A stretch of 64,000 bases of DNA, taken from assembly GCA_039881145.1 (NCBI GenBank), contig JAYKKI010000005.1, positions 22,129,501 through 22,193,500 of the forward strand, in the 5' to 3' direction. The notes under the pieces are model-generated. The model saw only the letters and a list, made by a program, of their open reading frames with translations. It did no database searches and was not told where the DNA came from. How positions within the stretch are numbered: position 1 is the stretch's first letter; every line of letters starts with the position of its first letter. Source of the stretch: Druceiella hillmani. Its lineage: Eukaryota; Arthropoda; Insecta; Lepidoptera; Hepialidae. Below are positions 11,295-23,706 of the stretch, one piece after another. A program made the translations under genes and the position numbers.

Positions 11295-12869
11295 CTACAA
11301 CAACGAGGAGAAGCGCCTTTAGAAATGGCATTCAAGAAGATGTAACTAGAAGAGGTGATTATAAATGTAACAGAGTTGTCTATATTTCAAATGAAATGTT
11401 GCTAATTTTCGTATAATATCGTAATAGGAAGGAAGTGCAAAGTTTAATATGCAAAACAGTACTCACTTTAAAAATTGCGGCAGCATGCTAGTCCAGGAGC
11501 CCGCATCGTGTTCCAGCGTGAGCCGAAGCTCGTGCGTGGGTACCGCCGCGGGGTCTAACTGGAAGGCTGCTAGGCGACGCCCTGCTACATCCACGATGAG
11601 CGTCGCACCGCGAGCGCCGCAAGGCTCGCTCTCCGCCAAGGCCAAAGCTTGACGCGCCACACGCGAGAGTAGTTCAGCGGGGAGGAGAACCTCGGCTGCA
11701 GCTAACTCGCTGCCGGCTTTCGCCGCTCTCAGCTCTCGCTCTAGTCGTGCAGCCAGCGCCTGCTCCCCGCAAGCCGGCGCCGGCCCGCTATTCCATTGCG
11801 TCGTTGCCCATGCTGCAACAAGTAGAGAAACAATTCTAGATGGTTGCTAATCACGGATTAAACTTATGACTAAACTAACGGACAAACCATTACCTACAGC
11901 AATACTTTTGTAGAATCTATTTAAACTGAAACTTTCAAATCAAATAATCTAATATGATATTTATGTGACTGAAGACGAAACAGTTAAATACCTATACCAA
12001 TAAGTCAGCATTTGGTAACAGGATTATTTATCATAAGGAACCAGATTCAATTTAAATGGCTACTTTAAACCGTTTATATATACGTAGCAAAATTTTATTT
12101 TAAAGAAAAAAAACTTATTGATTCGATTTAAAATTTATAAACATTAAAGTAAAAGGCAAGGCCTGGTTCGCCGGGCGGCTTTACGGTCAGCTGCTCTCAA
12201 GCCGCGTCAGCTGTTCATTCCACCCATACATTAATATACACATCAAACTACATCATTAGATAACAAATTCATTCAAATTCATCCCCGTGGAGTAACTGAC
12301 TACATGGGCAGCATATTTGACTTTATCGACAAAATACTCTTCCCATTCATTAATAATTTACAGGGCACCGCCGTTTGAAGGTCACCAAAAGCCGGCACTG
12401 CAAGTAGGAAGTATAAGTATACAACGACGCGGATGGGCAGAGTGTCTAACGAAAGATGACACGGAGGAGTGTGGAATTCAAAACACGAACAGCTCAATCG
12501 ACAGCGGTTGCAATAAATATTTACATTTGTTAGTGTAGTAACATCTGCCAAAACGTCCATTAACCTAGATGCGAAGCGAGCGCGTGCGCGACGCCGCTTA
12601 GCAACAACCAGCCGGCTGCTGTCAACCGCTAAACTCTTCCGCCTCATTAGAAAGGGTAACTTTTGGACAATACACCACAATTTTTACGAAAACACCTACT
12701 TTCGATCACGATAATTTTTGAAGTTTCACTAAACATACTTTTAGAGTAAAAAAATATTTTTTACAATTAATATTATAAATGTAAATAATAATAACAAACA
12801 CGAATGTAACTTACCTTTATCATTGTTAAAGCCGACGCTAAATTGATTTGTAACCTGTAGTATTTCCAT
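11207..12869 (-). CDS. chrb: REDD1/DDIT4-family TORC1 inhibitor (charybde/scylla homologue), three coding exons
   Basis: Spliced gene, join of 12869-12815, 11812-11467 and 11294-11207 on the minus strand (55+346+88 nt, 162 residues plus TGA). Both introns have GT..AG ends (GTAAGT/TTGCAG and GTGAGT/TTGTAG) and the reading frame passes through both junctions. Exon 1 encodes MEILQVTNQF..., like the MEVL-x-x-Q start of fly charybde as I recall it. Exon 2 carries a charged Glu/Arg/Ala helix and then the core CGARGATLIVDV...LDPAAVP...LRLTLE..SW..MLPQFLK. Exon 3 ends with NLTRGGTVIISPQFTLTKKK-LF, the most conserved C-terminal block of the RTP801/REDD1 family. Known family role: a cytosolic stress- and hypoxia-induced protein that inhibits TORC1 upstream of or through TSC1/TSC2. 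The protein is shorter than fly charybde/scylla (about 280-300 residues) because the Ser/Ala/His-rich linker between exon 1 and the core is almost absent. Whether it is orthologous to charybde, scylla or a single ancestral gene cannot be decided here; the family call is very secure. Confidence 0.93.
11467..11812 (-). CDS. chrb: charybde/scylla coding exon 2 (RTP801 core)
   Basis: This exon is open throughout and much GC-richer than the flanking introns. The acceptor is TTGTTGCAG|CATGG and the donor TTAAA|GTGAGT. It holds an N-terminal Ala/Glu/Arg helix, then the ESEPCGARGATL core and the LDP..VP..ELRLTLE strand-turn region, ending SWTSMLPQFLK. The donor leaves two bases of a Lys codon, completed by exon 3. 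Confidence 0.93.
11813..12814 (-). other. charybde/scylla intron 1, with GC-richer islands
   Basis: A 1002-nt intron bounded by GTAAGT and TTGCAG. It contains two GC-richer islands, 12150-12235 and about 12545-12660 (...GAAGCGAGCGCGTGCGCGACG...). A 126-codon frame crosses 12300-12680 on the transcript strand, but it has no family similarity and no convincing splice sites, so I treat it as non-coding. The islands may be enhancers. Confidence 0.6.
12815..12869 (-). CDS. chrb: charybde/scylla coding exon 1
   Basis: The start ATG is at 12869-12867. It is the only in-frame ATG before the donor, and an in-frame TAA lies about 45 nt upstream. Eighteen codons plus one base precede the donor AAAG|GTAAGT at 12815/12814. 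The single leftover G joins CA of exon 2 to make an Ala codon. A short exon encoding MEILQ... matches the N-terminus I recall for dipteran family members. Confidence 0.85.
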
Positions 12870-13183
12870 CTTCTCCAATTCTTTACTAATATTGTACACT
12901 TTAAAAAAAATTTACGTTCCCTTACCGGGATTAGACTTTTAAACAAAATATCACAAATTCTAATTTGTACTGCAATCCCGCACTGTGTGCCGGTCGCTTC
13001 TCAAAATGATTAGGCGACGGTGATAGAATTTCTTTTAAATGGGGAAAATTTGATTTATTGTCCACAAGCCGGCTTTGCTACGACCGCATCAGATCTGATC
13101 TTCGTAACCACAGGCCTTTGTTTAGCTATCGCCTGCGGCATACGCTTGAACCCACCCGACCCTGTCGTTCTTTCTGACGGACT
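12870..13183 (-). other. chrb: charybde/scylla 5' UTR
   Basis: The interval runs from the predicted transcription start A at 13183 (in TCAGT) to the start codon, 314 nt if unspliced. A CCG|GTAAGG sequence near 12925 could serve as an alternative donor, but no suitable acceptor lies before the ATG. The boundary is inferred from the core promoter alone. Confidence 0.5.
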
Positions 13184-13249
13184 GACGAAATCGGGAAATG
13201 ATCGCCGGTTTTATAGACGGTCCCCCACCGACGGGGATTGGGCTACGTG
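13181..13249 (-). promoter_or_regulatory. Core promoter of charybde/scylla: TATA box, TCAGT initiator, CCAAT box, ACGTG hypoxia core
   Basis: Read on the minus strand, TATAAAA lies at 13215-13209 and the arthropod initiator TCAGT at 13185-13181. Its A (13183) is 32 nt downstream of the first T of the TATA box, the canonical spacing. Upstream of the TATA box sit CCAAT (about 13240-13236) and TACGTGC at about 13250-13244, whose ACGTG matches the HIF (Sima/Tango) response core RCGTG. The surrounding DNA (about 13150-13340) is the GC-richest stretch near the gene. Family members in flies and mammals are hypoxia-induced, so the arrangement is coherent. Function of the individual sites is inference. 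Confidence 0.7.
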
Positions 13250-13400
13250 CCGCGACCGTCGGGCACACTCGGGCCGGCGCTCGGGAGTGTCCGCCCTCGC
13301 TCGGCGCGTTTCGGTCGTGCGACGTTGCCGATCGACGAGCGAGCGTTTGTTTTTCTTTGTTCTCATCTGGGTGTGGACTCTTGCTGCTCCCCATCCCAGT
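13250..13400 (-). promoter_or_regulatory. GC-rich proximal upstream region of charybde/scylla
   Basis: CpG-dense sequence immediately upstream of the core promoter (for example GGCCGGCGCTCGGG near 13273). Several overlapping open frames on both strands arise from this composition and are not genes. It is probably proximal promoter or enhancer DNA. Confidence 0.45.
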
Positions 13401-13429
13401 TTTTTTGTTTCATTCCAACAGTAATTTAG

Positions 13430-15075
13430 CAAAAAATTATTTTTCTATATGTTATTTAATTGTGTTAAATCATTTTTATGGTGTAATTATTGAAACATTA
13501 CGTTATTCAGTGCTAACATAGTCTAAATTGCTTTTGTAGAATTTAATACTGATTTTTTTAAAATTTAGGAGTGCGCCCGATGTGCTTGTTCGGTTTGTGT
13601 TAAGAAATTGTTATTTAATATTTCGCAAGTTTTAAGCTAACTATGGACTAAGTTATATTTTAATTATCACTTGATCGTAATTAATGTTTTTTTTTAAATA
13701 TTGTATTTATAAGGTAGGTACCTATTAACGAGTAAAATATTTATAACAATGTTTTTCATTTTGATACTTCTGTTAAACATCTTTGAAGCCTTTGTTTCTA
13801 ACGATAATATTAAGGTATGGTGGTACCTATAAACTTTGAATTGTTAATTTTAAGTACTGTTTTTTTGTTCCAATCTTGTTGTAATTAATTTTTGTAATAT
13901 TAATATTATTTCTGCTTGTAAATGTATTTTTTTAAAAGACAAATAAAATTTAAATAGGCATCGCCTTATTGAACTAAATTATTGTTTTTTTTTCGTACTA
14001 AATAATTAAGTACTTATTTTATTATTTAATATTAGGAACTGCATATTCATAGATAGTGTTCATAAAATTAAAAAAAAAAAATTATTTCTTCTGCAAATAA
14101 TTTTTCTTACCACAATTTGCTATTTTTCATATTATCAGTCTTATACGATATCTATCTTACGTTCTAGTACCTTCGCTGACGCTTCATACGCTACCGGCTT
14201 ACCGGCGTTTGGAAATAAAATACGTCAGCTAATTTAATATTAACACTTCTGCCAGCTGTAGTTCTGTAACAACTGCGAAACCCTTCTTTATGTTGCATCA
14301 TGCATAGATTTTTTTGTCGATAAATTATAATCTTCACAGTTATTATGAAAACAATACTTATATTGGCTTGGAATAACCACAGTGAACATTTATTTCTTTT
14401 TAAAAATTTACACAAGTATCCTATTTTATTGAATTTACGTAAAATGATTTTAATGACAAATCTTCTAGTATACCAATATACAGTATAAAATATGATAATA
14501 TTACGACTGCTATAAAACTTTAGGTTATTTCGAAGATATATATTTCGATATAAATAATAATTGGACAATGTTACAATAAGTAGGCGTTGTAAATTGTATA
14601 TTGAAACGTAAAACAGGTAGTGGGATCATAATGAGGGTTATCGTTCTAGAGCCTGTATCGAAATTTCAATTTACGTGATGTCGGGAGAGTTGCAAAACCG
14701 GTTGGTTCTCCGCTTACCAGTTACCGAGAGATGTTCTTTGGCTGTTCTGTTTTTTTATTCTCTATAAACCCGTTCTCGGCCCAAGGTACAGCTTTGGCAC
14801 ATAACAATACGTACATTATGTAGAAGAACTATATGCATATAAGTATATGTATATATTATAGAGAAGGAACTTTGTAGTATTTTAATTTTGAATTGTGCTT
14901 TTTTTGAAATTCATTCTTAAGTTTTACAGTTGTATAAATTTTGTTGTGCTATACACAGAGCGTCTTGGATGCTATTATATCGTTATATTTCTTGATAACA
15001 GTTTTTTTACATGTGATAAGTGAATTTAAATTATCTGCTTTTAACATCTAATCAGTAATGTGTATTTAAAAGATA

Positions 15076-15079
<4 letters not shown>
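13430..15079. other. Intergenic upstream of charybde/scylla
   Basis: AT-rich. A 125-codon frame on the minus strand (14191-14568) has the Ile/Asn/Tyr/Lys-rich content of random AT-rich DNA. A slightly GC-richer patch lies at 14640-14800. No gene is supported. Confidence 0.5.

Positions 15080-15146
<67 letters not shown>
15080..15146. repeat. (AT)n microsatellite
   Basis: Pure AT dinucleotide repeat of about 67 bp. Confidence 0.95.
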
Positions 15147-15147
<1 letters not shown>

Positions 15148-17614
15148 ATTAAATTTGTACTCAGAGTTATAAAAAAAATAATTTATACGTTTAATCCAAT
15201 CAGGCGAAAATGATCAATTTATGCAATTTATTTTTGATTATTACCGGGTTTATGATTTTTGCAATACTTGTTGTTGCTAAGCAATTTTTTTTAAGTAAAG
15301 AATTAGTTAAAAAGCATTCAGGCGTTGTCTTTTAAGTTGTAATGTTGAAATTATTTGTTATATAAAACGTTAGTTGTAATAAAATAAAATTAAAGAATTT
15401 CTTTAAGTTATCAGAATTTCTTTAGAATCATAAATATTTTACTTTATGAATACTTTTTTGGTAATGATTATATTATATTTAATAAGGTTATTCATTAGAA
15501 TATTTTTAACATTTGTAAATTATATTAAAGATTTGTGAAACTTTGCAACTTATTTATATTTAATTCATTTTTGAATTTCAAGATAGGTTTTTAATGAACT
15601 TATTACTTATATTGTTCAACTTTAATTAATTATGTCCACACCGTGCCGCTAGCCGGCCGGCATCGCGGTCGGATCGTTGCTCGTTTGCCCGGGTACCTTA
15701 CGACATTTACATTGAAAATAACGATTTCATGGAGGTGTAACAGCTACGGTTTGTCGTTCCAAGATGTTTACCCAACGATCCTCTAAATAATTTATGTTTC
15801 ATAAATTTGTGACTCCTTAAAATATTAATTCGAAAGGAACACCATGCTGTTCTCGTCATTATTCATAATGTTTATTTTCTTAACCCGCTTGTGAGTAAGT
15901 AGCTCATATGTTTATGCAAGTACATATATTATTTGTGATGCTGAACATGAATTATTTCTATATGTGTTAAGGTATATGAAATGTTTGCGCAAAATTCATC
16001 TCATGCTATTCGCACTAGGGTTCTGGGCATTGGACAATTTTATTATGCATTCGAATAGTAATTTTAGGTCTTTTTTATGTTAGTAGTATTGAGTTTCGTC
16101 CATTGAGTCGTTAGTACCATTGAGTTCATGATACAAATATTAAGGTGCTTAAAAATATTTACATTTTAGATATGCATATATGTGAAGTATCTCCTATTTC
16201 CCAGTTTTTTTATTGATCAGGATTTCCCTTGTATTTACTCATTTAATATTATACCATTTGAAATCACATAATTCATCGGTAATAAAATATTCCTTTACGG
16301 TTGAAGTAAATTTATAAATCAAAGGACATACTTCAAATTTATCGAAATTAAAAAAAAATTATATTGCAGCTTTATTAAGCCTAGAGACTGCAAAAGAGGT
16401 ACCTATTGGCGTAATCTGCATCAGCTGAAGTTATGATTGTGTTATATGTGTGTTAAATGATAAGAAAACCACTCCTTCGAGATACCCGAGGGAAGGTGAA
16501 CTCAGTATCTACGAGTATTAATAGTTAGATAAGTTAGTTCTATTCTATTTATTTTTGATAAGCAAAATGGTAAGATTATTTGGCTGGTTTTCAAAACAAT
16601 TTTCAGATCTCGCTAGACATATTCCCAAGAAGATAAAAGTAACATCGTGCATGTTTAAATCGAAAGATGTTACTTGGTTATACCGAACAGGGCTATAAAA
16701 AGTTTGAATTGGGTGTTGGAAGAAAACTAACAGATCTATATATTTAATTCAACAAAATTGGAGATTATTTTTAAAAGTTTCTTTTTATTTACCTTTTAAG
16801 TATCTATACTTCAACACAACGAATGCAATTATACGTGTTACTAATTGTAGTTAATTACTTTGCTAACCTCAAGAACGCGTAGGTGATTTATATTTTCAAT
16901 TTAAGTGCTGCTTTAACTTATATCTCATTAAAATAATTAGAAAACAAGATTAATTCAAGATTAATTTTATGTTTCTATATTTTAGAAAAAATAATGTATT
17001 TGTCTAAGAAGCAAGCTCACAAATTATATTAAGTTGAAGTAAATCTTGGTTCGTTATACATTTCTTCTTGTCAATTTAATATCACGGATCAAAAATTTAT
17101 ATAAGTATTTTGACTTTAGGATATTTGAAATGTTATACTCAGTAAGTATTTTTTGGTAACAAAATTGAATTTCAGTCGATTAATTTGTACGTGAAATAAA
17201 CTATTTTATTTGTTTTGTGTGATTTTTCACGTTAAGCTGAACATTAATTCTTATCGAGATGCTGTAATAGACAGGGTGAGATATTTGTTTTATTAAGTAT
17301 AACTTTTTACATGATTATTTAATCGTGTAACAAATTGGAAGTGTATTAGTATTTATGTGTTTTCTCCTGAAAGAGGTACTACTAACAAAATTTTAAACGA
17401 AATTTCTATTAGAATAATTTTTATTAGTAAACTATCTGTAGCATATGAAACATAGGATTCGGTGATAATTATTTATATTTAAAAGTTGTTTCATTCATTG
17501 AGTAGATATTGTACGAGTAAATTATTCAAATACTTCAAGTATTTGTTTACACTGGAACAAACTCAACTCTAAGTGTTTACACTGAACGATAACGTTCCAT
17601 CCACTTTCCAATCT
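15147..17614. other. Intergenic, with a short GC spike at 15640-15700
   Basis: The spike includes GCCGCTAGCCGGCCGGCATC and GCCCGGGTACC, out of keeping with its flanks; possible regulatory element. The remainder is featureless AT-rich DNA. Confidence 0.5.
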
Positions 17615-17679
17615 AACTAAACCTTCCTATATTATCTTAGTTCTATCAAATCGTAAGTATAACTTATTATATAGTTGAC

Positions 17680-17767
<88 letters not shown>

Positions 17768-17841
17768 AACTAAACCTTGCTATATTATCTTAGTTCTATC
17801 AAAACGTAAGTATAACTTATTATATAGTTGACTATATATAT
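17615..17841. repeat. 75-bp direct duplication flanking a (AT)n tract
   Basis: AACTAAACCTTCCTATATTA... at 17615-17690 recurs at 17768-17841 with only two or three differences. The two copies are separated by about 80 bp of AT microsatellite. A recent duplication. Confidence 0.92.
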
Positions 17842-18059
17842 ACCAAGTGAGTCTCTCATACACCGTCAATGGTACAGCGTTTTCCGTTTGATATACTTCC
17901 GAAACGAATAAGCTTATTTTAAGGACTGTAAAAAGTTATTTTATTCATATCGTTGTATGACAATTGAAAATTGTAAGTCAAAATATAACAAAAATAATAA
18001 CAAGTTGCTTGTCGATAGTCACACTAAATCATTAAAGTGAAAAGGGTTAAAAAATTACT

Positions 18060-18291
18060 AGGGTCGGCAGACATAAGCACATAAGTCAAAAATTCTTTTG
18101 TAACTTCATTTTGTATCAAACTGCCACTCGACTAGAGCACACAAGTCCAATAAACGGAGATTTGCCACAACAAGTTATACATTTATTTGACTTGTGTGCT
18201 TTAGTCCCGTGGCAGATTGATAAAAACCAGTGACAAAGTTATAAGAGTATATTGACATTTTGTGACTTATATGCTTAAGTCTGCCGACTCT
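18060..18291. mobile_element. Palindromic MITE (232 bp)
   Basis: The ends AGGGTCGGCAGACATAAGCA and its inverted partner (reverse complement AGAGTCGGCAGACTTAAGCA) form strong terminal inverted repeats. Inner arms also pair (GACTAGAGCACACAAGTC with GACTTGTGTGCTTTAGTC), so nearly the whole element folds back on itself around a loop of about 40 bp. No clear target-site duplication was seen and no transposase is present. Confidence 0.8.
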
Positions 18292-18508
18292 TGCTTTACC
18301 CAATTCCTCGGTAAATATTAGGACATATATTTGACAAAATGGCTTTATGTTCAATGGATATAAAACGTAAGGATATTTATTTTTTACTATATTTTCTTCT
18401 GAAAATTTAAGACTTAAAACGATAAGTTGGAGATAATAGTTGGCTGCTAACATCTGATTTCCGGTCTAAAAGCTGAATATTGAGAATCTCCGTCTAATTT
18501 TGGATATA

Positions 18509-19125
18509 GGAAGGTATAGTATTAAAGTTAAGTAAGTATATCTTCTAAGTTTATTTATTAATAAAAAATGTTAGACAGATTTGCAAATTGTTGAAATTTA
18601 GCCGAAAAATATTTTTTTAAACAAAGAAGACTCGGAAGAAACATTGTTTTCTAAGAAAGGAAACTAAATAAAAGCTATAAAATAAAGTAAAAACTATCTT
18701 TTATGACTGTAGTTTCATTCCCCTGTTCATAGAAATTTGGAAAAATATATTAATATCAAGATTTTTTGGGAAGGTATATTATTAAGTTTAAGTAAGTATT
18801 CTTCTAAGTTCATTCATCAATTAAAAATATTTGGCAGACTTGCAAATTGTTGAAATTGAGTCGAAAAACCTTTTTTTAAACAAAGAAGACTCGGGAAAAA
18901 CATTATTTTCTGAAAAAGGAAACTAAAGAAAAGCTATAAAATAAAGTAAAAGTTATCTACTATAATACTGTTCATAGAAATTTCGTAAAATATATTAATG
19001 TCAAGATTTTTTGGGAAGGTATAGTATTAAGTTTAAGTAAGTATTCTTCTAAGTTCATTTATCAATTAAAAATATTTGGCAGACTTGCAAATTATTGAAA
19101 TTTAGTCGAAAAATCCAATAGAAAT
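18509..19125. repeat. About 250-bp tandem repeat, 2.4 copies
   Basis: GGAAGGTATAGTATTAA...AAGTAAGTAT starts at 18509, 18769 and 19014. Each full unit includes AAACAAAGAAGACTCGG and ends CAAGATTTTTTGG; the third copy is truncated. A related fragment lies at 21535-21660. Confidence 0.9.
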
Positions 19126-19805
19126 TTAATCTGTTTTTATACGTAGGCCTTAAGCACGGCACAAGGTTTAAGATCTTTAGTTGAAACGTCAGTGATTTGG
19201 GGTTTGAATTTAGAAATATTAGCGAATTTACCAAATAGTATGTATTTTCAAACGTAACGCCAGCTGAGTTACGAATCAGACAATTTATCTTTAGATCACG
19301 AGAGTTCTGAATTTATTAGTATTGAATTGTAGTTACGTATTCCGAATGCACGCTGTGTTTTCGTTAAATATTTTGCAGATTACGTTGTTAGTTTTTTTTA
19401 ATAAATGGAAAATTTAGTGTCGATACCAAGTTTCGTAAATCAGCTAAGACGTTGTATCCCATTACACATTTTGAGCATATTTCTTTCCTTTTATGACAAA
19501 TTATTGAAATCAAAACATTCCTAATTTAAAACATTTTTCTGCTGAAAATGGAACATAAGGCAAGGATATTAGATTTGCTGCAAACCCAGTAAATGTCTGT
19601 GTTAGTCTGGAATATCTATACCATAAGACATTATTAAGGAAATATCTATACAATTCAGATTTATTCAAAATGTTATGGGTTGTTCACCTAAAATATTAAG
19701 AATTTTAAGTCAAGAGAATATGTATTTTTCTTTTCAAAACACATTGCAAATCAATTTCCTGGTGCAAATAATCAGACGAAATGTTCGTTATTATTTTTTT
19801 TATTT
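19126..19805. other. Intergenic, nothing recognised
   Basis: Unique AT-rich sequence. Confidence 0.6.
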
Positions 19806-20160
19806 AGTGACTTTATTTGAAGCGCTCGAAAGAATATTATAATAAGTGTCCATTATATATATTCATTAAAATACGTAGTCATACGAGATAGTTGTATAAT
19901 TCGAGTAAACAGTCTTCAGTTTGAGTGCATGTCGTAAACAGCAATTTTAAGTTGTGTAGCCAGTATAGACGTATGTATTACAGCTCTCTAGTGACATTAT
20001 CTGAAGCGCACGAAAGGATATCCTAGTAAGTGTATATTCTAGATATTCATTAACACACGTAGTCACACGAGAGAGCTGTATAATTCGAGAAAACAGTCTT
20101 CAGTATGGGTGCATGTCGTAAACGGCAATACATAGTTGCACAGCCTTTATAGATATATTA
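19806..20160. repeat. 184-bp direct tandem duplication, two diverged copies
   Basis: AGTGACTTTATTTGAAGCGC...CTCGAAAG at 19806 and AGTGACATTATCTGAAGCGC at 19990. Both continue through CGTAGTCA.ACGAGA, CAGTCTTCAGT and GTGCATGTCGTAAAC. Confidence 0.9.
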
Positions 20161-21660
<1,500 letters not shown>

Positions 21661-23496
21661 TTCGATTTAAGCTTCATATTGCTCCATTGCTCCTACAAAT
21701 AAAATAATAGATAAACCCATCAATAGATTAAATATTAGATTATCGTCCATTTCCTTTATATTGGACCGGATATAAAAACTAGCACATTTCCTTATCCATT
21801 TGGGATTTTCCTAAAATAGAATGTCAAATACGGCCCGATTTTCCTAAATAACAAATTCGTGTAAACCCTAGTCTACATGGATAAATATACTTATCCCGCT
21901 ATACACACGTATTTGACGAGTATTACGTCATTCAAACCTTCAAAGGGACCTTAAGCTGGACTCTTTGAAAGTTATTAAAAGTTTGAAAGCGTCCCAAAAA
22001 TCAAAAGTTTTGTTTGCCCTTCAGATCGGTCCGCGGATAAAAAGGTAATGCGAAGAAATGATGAGGGGCCCCGATATTGTTTGAGGGCCCATGCAAAGTA
22101 GGCCCGGCGTCTTCAGATATACGTGGATAAGTACCTACTAATCTCGTGCTCCTTATGGGAGTCGGTGTATTGAGAGCGGGACACGTGTAAAGATTTCGTG
22201 ATGGATTGGTGTCGACAGTATTCCAGCCAGATCGAAAGGGGCGAGTGAACTATTCATTGGTTGATAGCTAGTTTAATGATTTCGATGATCGTTCTGAAAA
22301 TATCGCTTCCGTCATTCGACAACCGACTTCTAGAATATAACTGAAGAGAGCCCATACTATACGAATGAAAGGGTACTTAAAGACGGTTTACAACTAAATA
22401 TAATAGTTATATTTATATATCATAAAACTGGATACTTTTGTCTTGTATATTTATTTTCTTTATATTTATTTCTCATATATTTATTTCCTCTTTAAACGCT
22501 CCCAGAAAGACGAGGGAAGAAATGTTTAAAATTATATCAAACTTTTCGGGCAAAGCAAGAAAGAATGATGTTAGAAGAGTGCGGAATGTAAAAGGGTTGC
22601 ATGGAAAGTCGGATCTGTAAACGTGTGAACAGCAAGTGACTGTCAAAAGGCACTTATACATAAATCTAAATTTATTAATAACAGATGTAAAGGGTGACTG
22701 TGAAAAGGATGCTGGAAAATGAAAAACGTGGATCTTTTAGATTACAATGTTATGGGATTAAATATTACGCGTATTTATACGCCAGTATAAAAAGAAAGTA
22801 AAGAGTTTTAGATCCAAAATGTTATGAACCGTTATAGCTACATATCTCCTACCTTCAGAACGAAAGTACTTAACTCAACATTTATTTTTGAGGAAATGAC
22901 GATTCAAATTTTATAATTTATAGTATTCTGTAAATAATTGGAACGGGAGGCAGTCAATGCAAGAGGGGCTTAGAGACGTGTTTACATATTTACTATTGTT
23001 TTATGGCCTACAGGTTCTGGAGAATGCTTCCTCATTTTTGGAATTATGTCTGTATGATAATGACGGTGTAATATATATGTTTCTTTTGTGACGAATGGAA
23101 AAATTAAATATTATTATTAAATATTTTTTCTGCGATCCCAATAACAACAAAATATACCAATTAATACAAATTAGCGTTTCCGTTGCTGCTTAAAATTATA
23201 GGAAGTTGTCTTAAATGTCAATCTCTTTCCGAAGTATAATTTAGTTTTATAAGAAAGTGAATCAGAATTACAAATGTTCGATTATACGCGATCTAGTATC
23301 AAAGTGAACAAGATGTATCATTAAGATTATTAGAGTTCTTAAATAATTTCGGGTACCTAATTAAAGTAAATTGTTAATAAGTTGGACCACCTCACTTGTC
23401 ACCATTCTTTACAAATAGAGATATCGAATCAAACAAGCCAAATTCTATCGTTTACTTTAAAATAGTCAGAACTAACAGTCTGTATTTTTGTTGTAA
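21661..23496. other. Intergenic, with GC-richer patch 22030-22280
   Basis: The patch contains GAGGGGCCCCGATATTG, GAGGGCCC and GGGACACGTGT (an E-box). No coding or transposon similarity was recognised. Short frames at 22438-22661 on both strands are unsupported. Confidence 0.5.
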
Positions 23497-23498
23497 TA

Positions 23499-23608
23499 AT
23501 TGTCGTCGCTGTGGTGTGTTGGGTTGATCACAAGGCATACGGCCTTTGACCGCCGCGGGCACCCGGGTTGATTCCCAGACACACCTCGAGCGGGGCTGAA
23601 ATGGTGTA

Positions 23609-23705
<97 letters not shown>
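23499..23705 (+). mobile_element. tRNA-derived SINE with (TA)n tail
   Basis: A box A-like GTGGTGTGTTGGG (23511-23523) is followed about 50 bp later by a box B GGGTTGATTCCC (23565-23576), the spacing of a tRNA-derived RNA polymerase III promoter. The body (CCGCCGCGGGCACCCGGG) is much GC-richer than its flanks. The head is followed by GGGGCTGAAATGGTGTAA and then directly by about 95 bp of TA repeat, as expected for a SINE with a simple-repeat tail. A cloverleaf is only partly preserved, so it is not a functional tRNA gene. Confidence 0.75.

Positions 23706-23706
<1 letters not shown>

Noticed and set aside
12300..12680. 126-codon minus-strand ORF within charybde/scylla intron 1
   Set aside because: It is on the transcript strand, but the exon 1 to exon 2 phase joins perfectly without it. 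It has no family similarity and the composition is uneven.
13020..13521. Overlapping 60-134-codon ORFs on both strands in the GC-rich promoter
   Set aside because: All frames are open because GC-rich DNA has few stops. The region carries promoter signals, and none of the translations looks like a known protein.
14191..14568. 125-codon minus-strand ORF
   Set aside because: Residue content is that of random AT-rich DNA, with no domain and no splice context.
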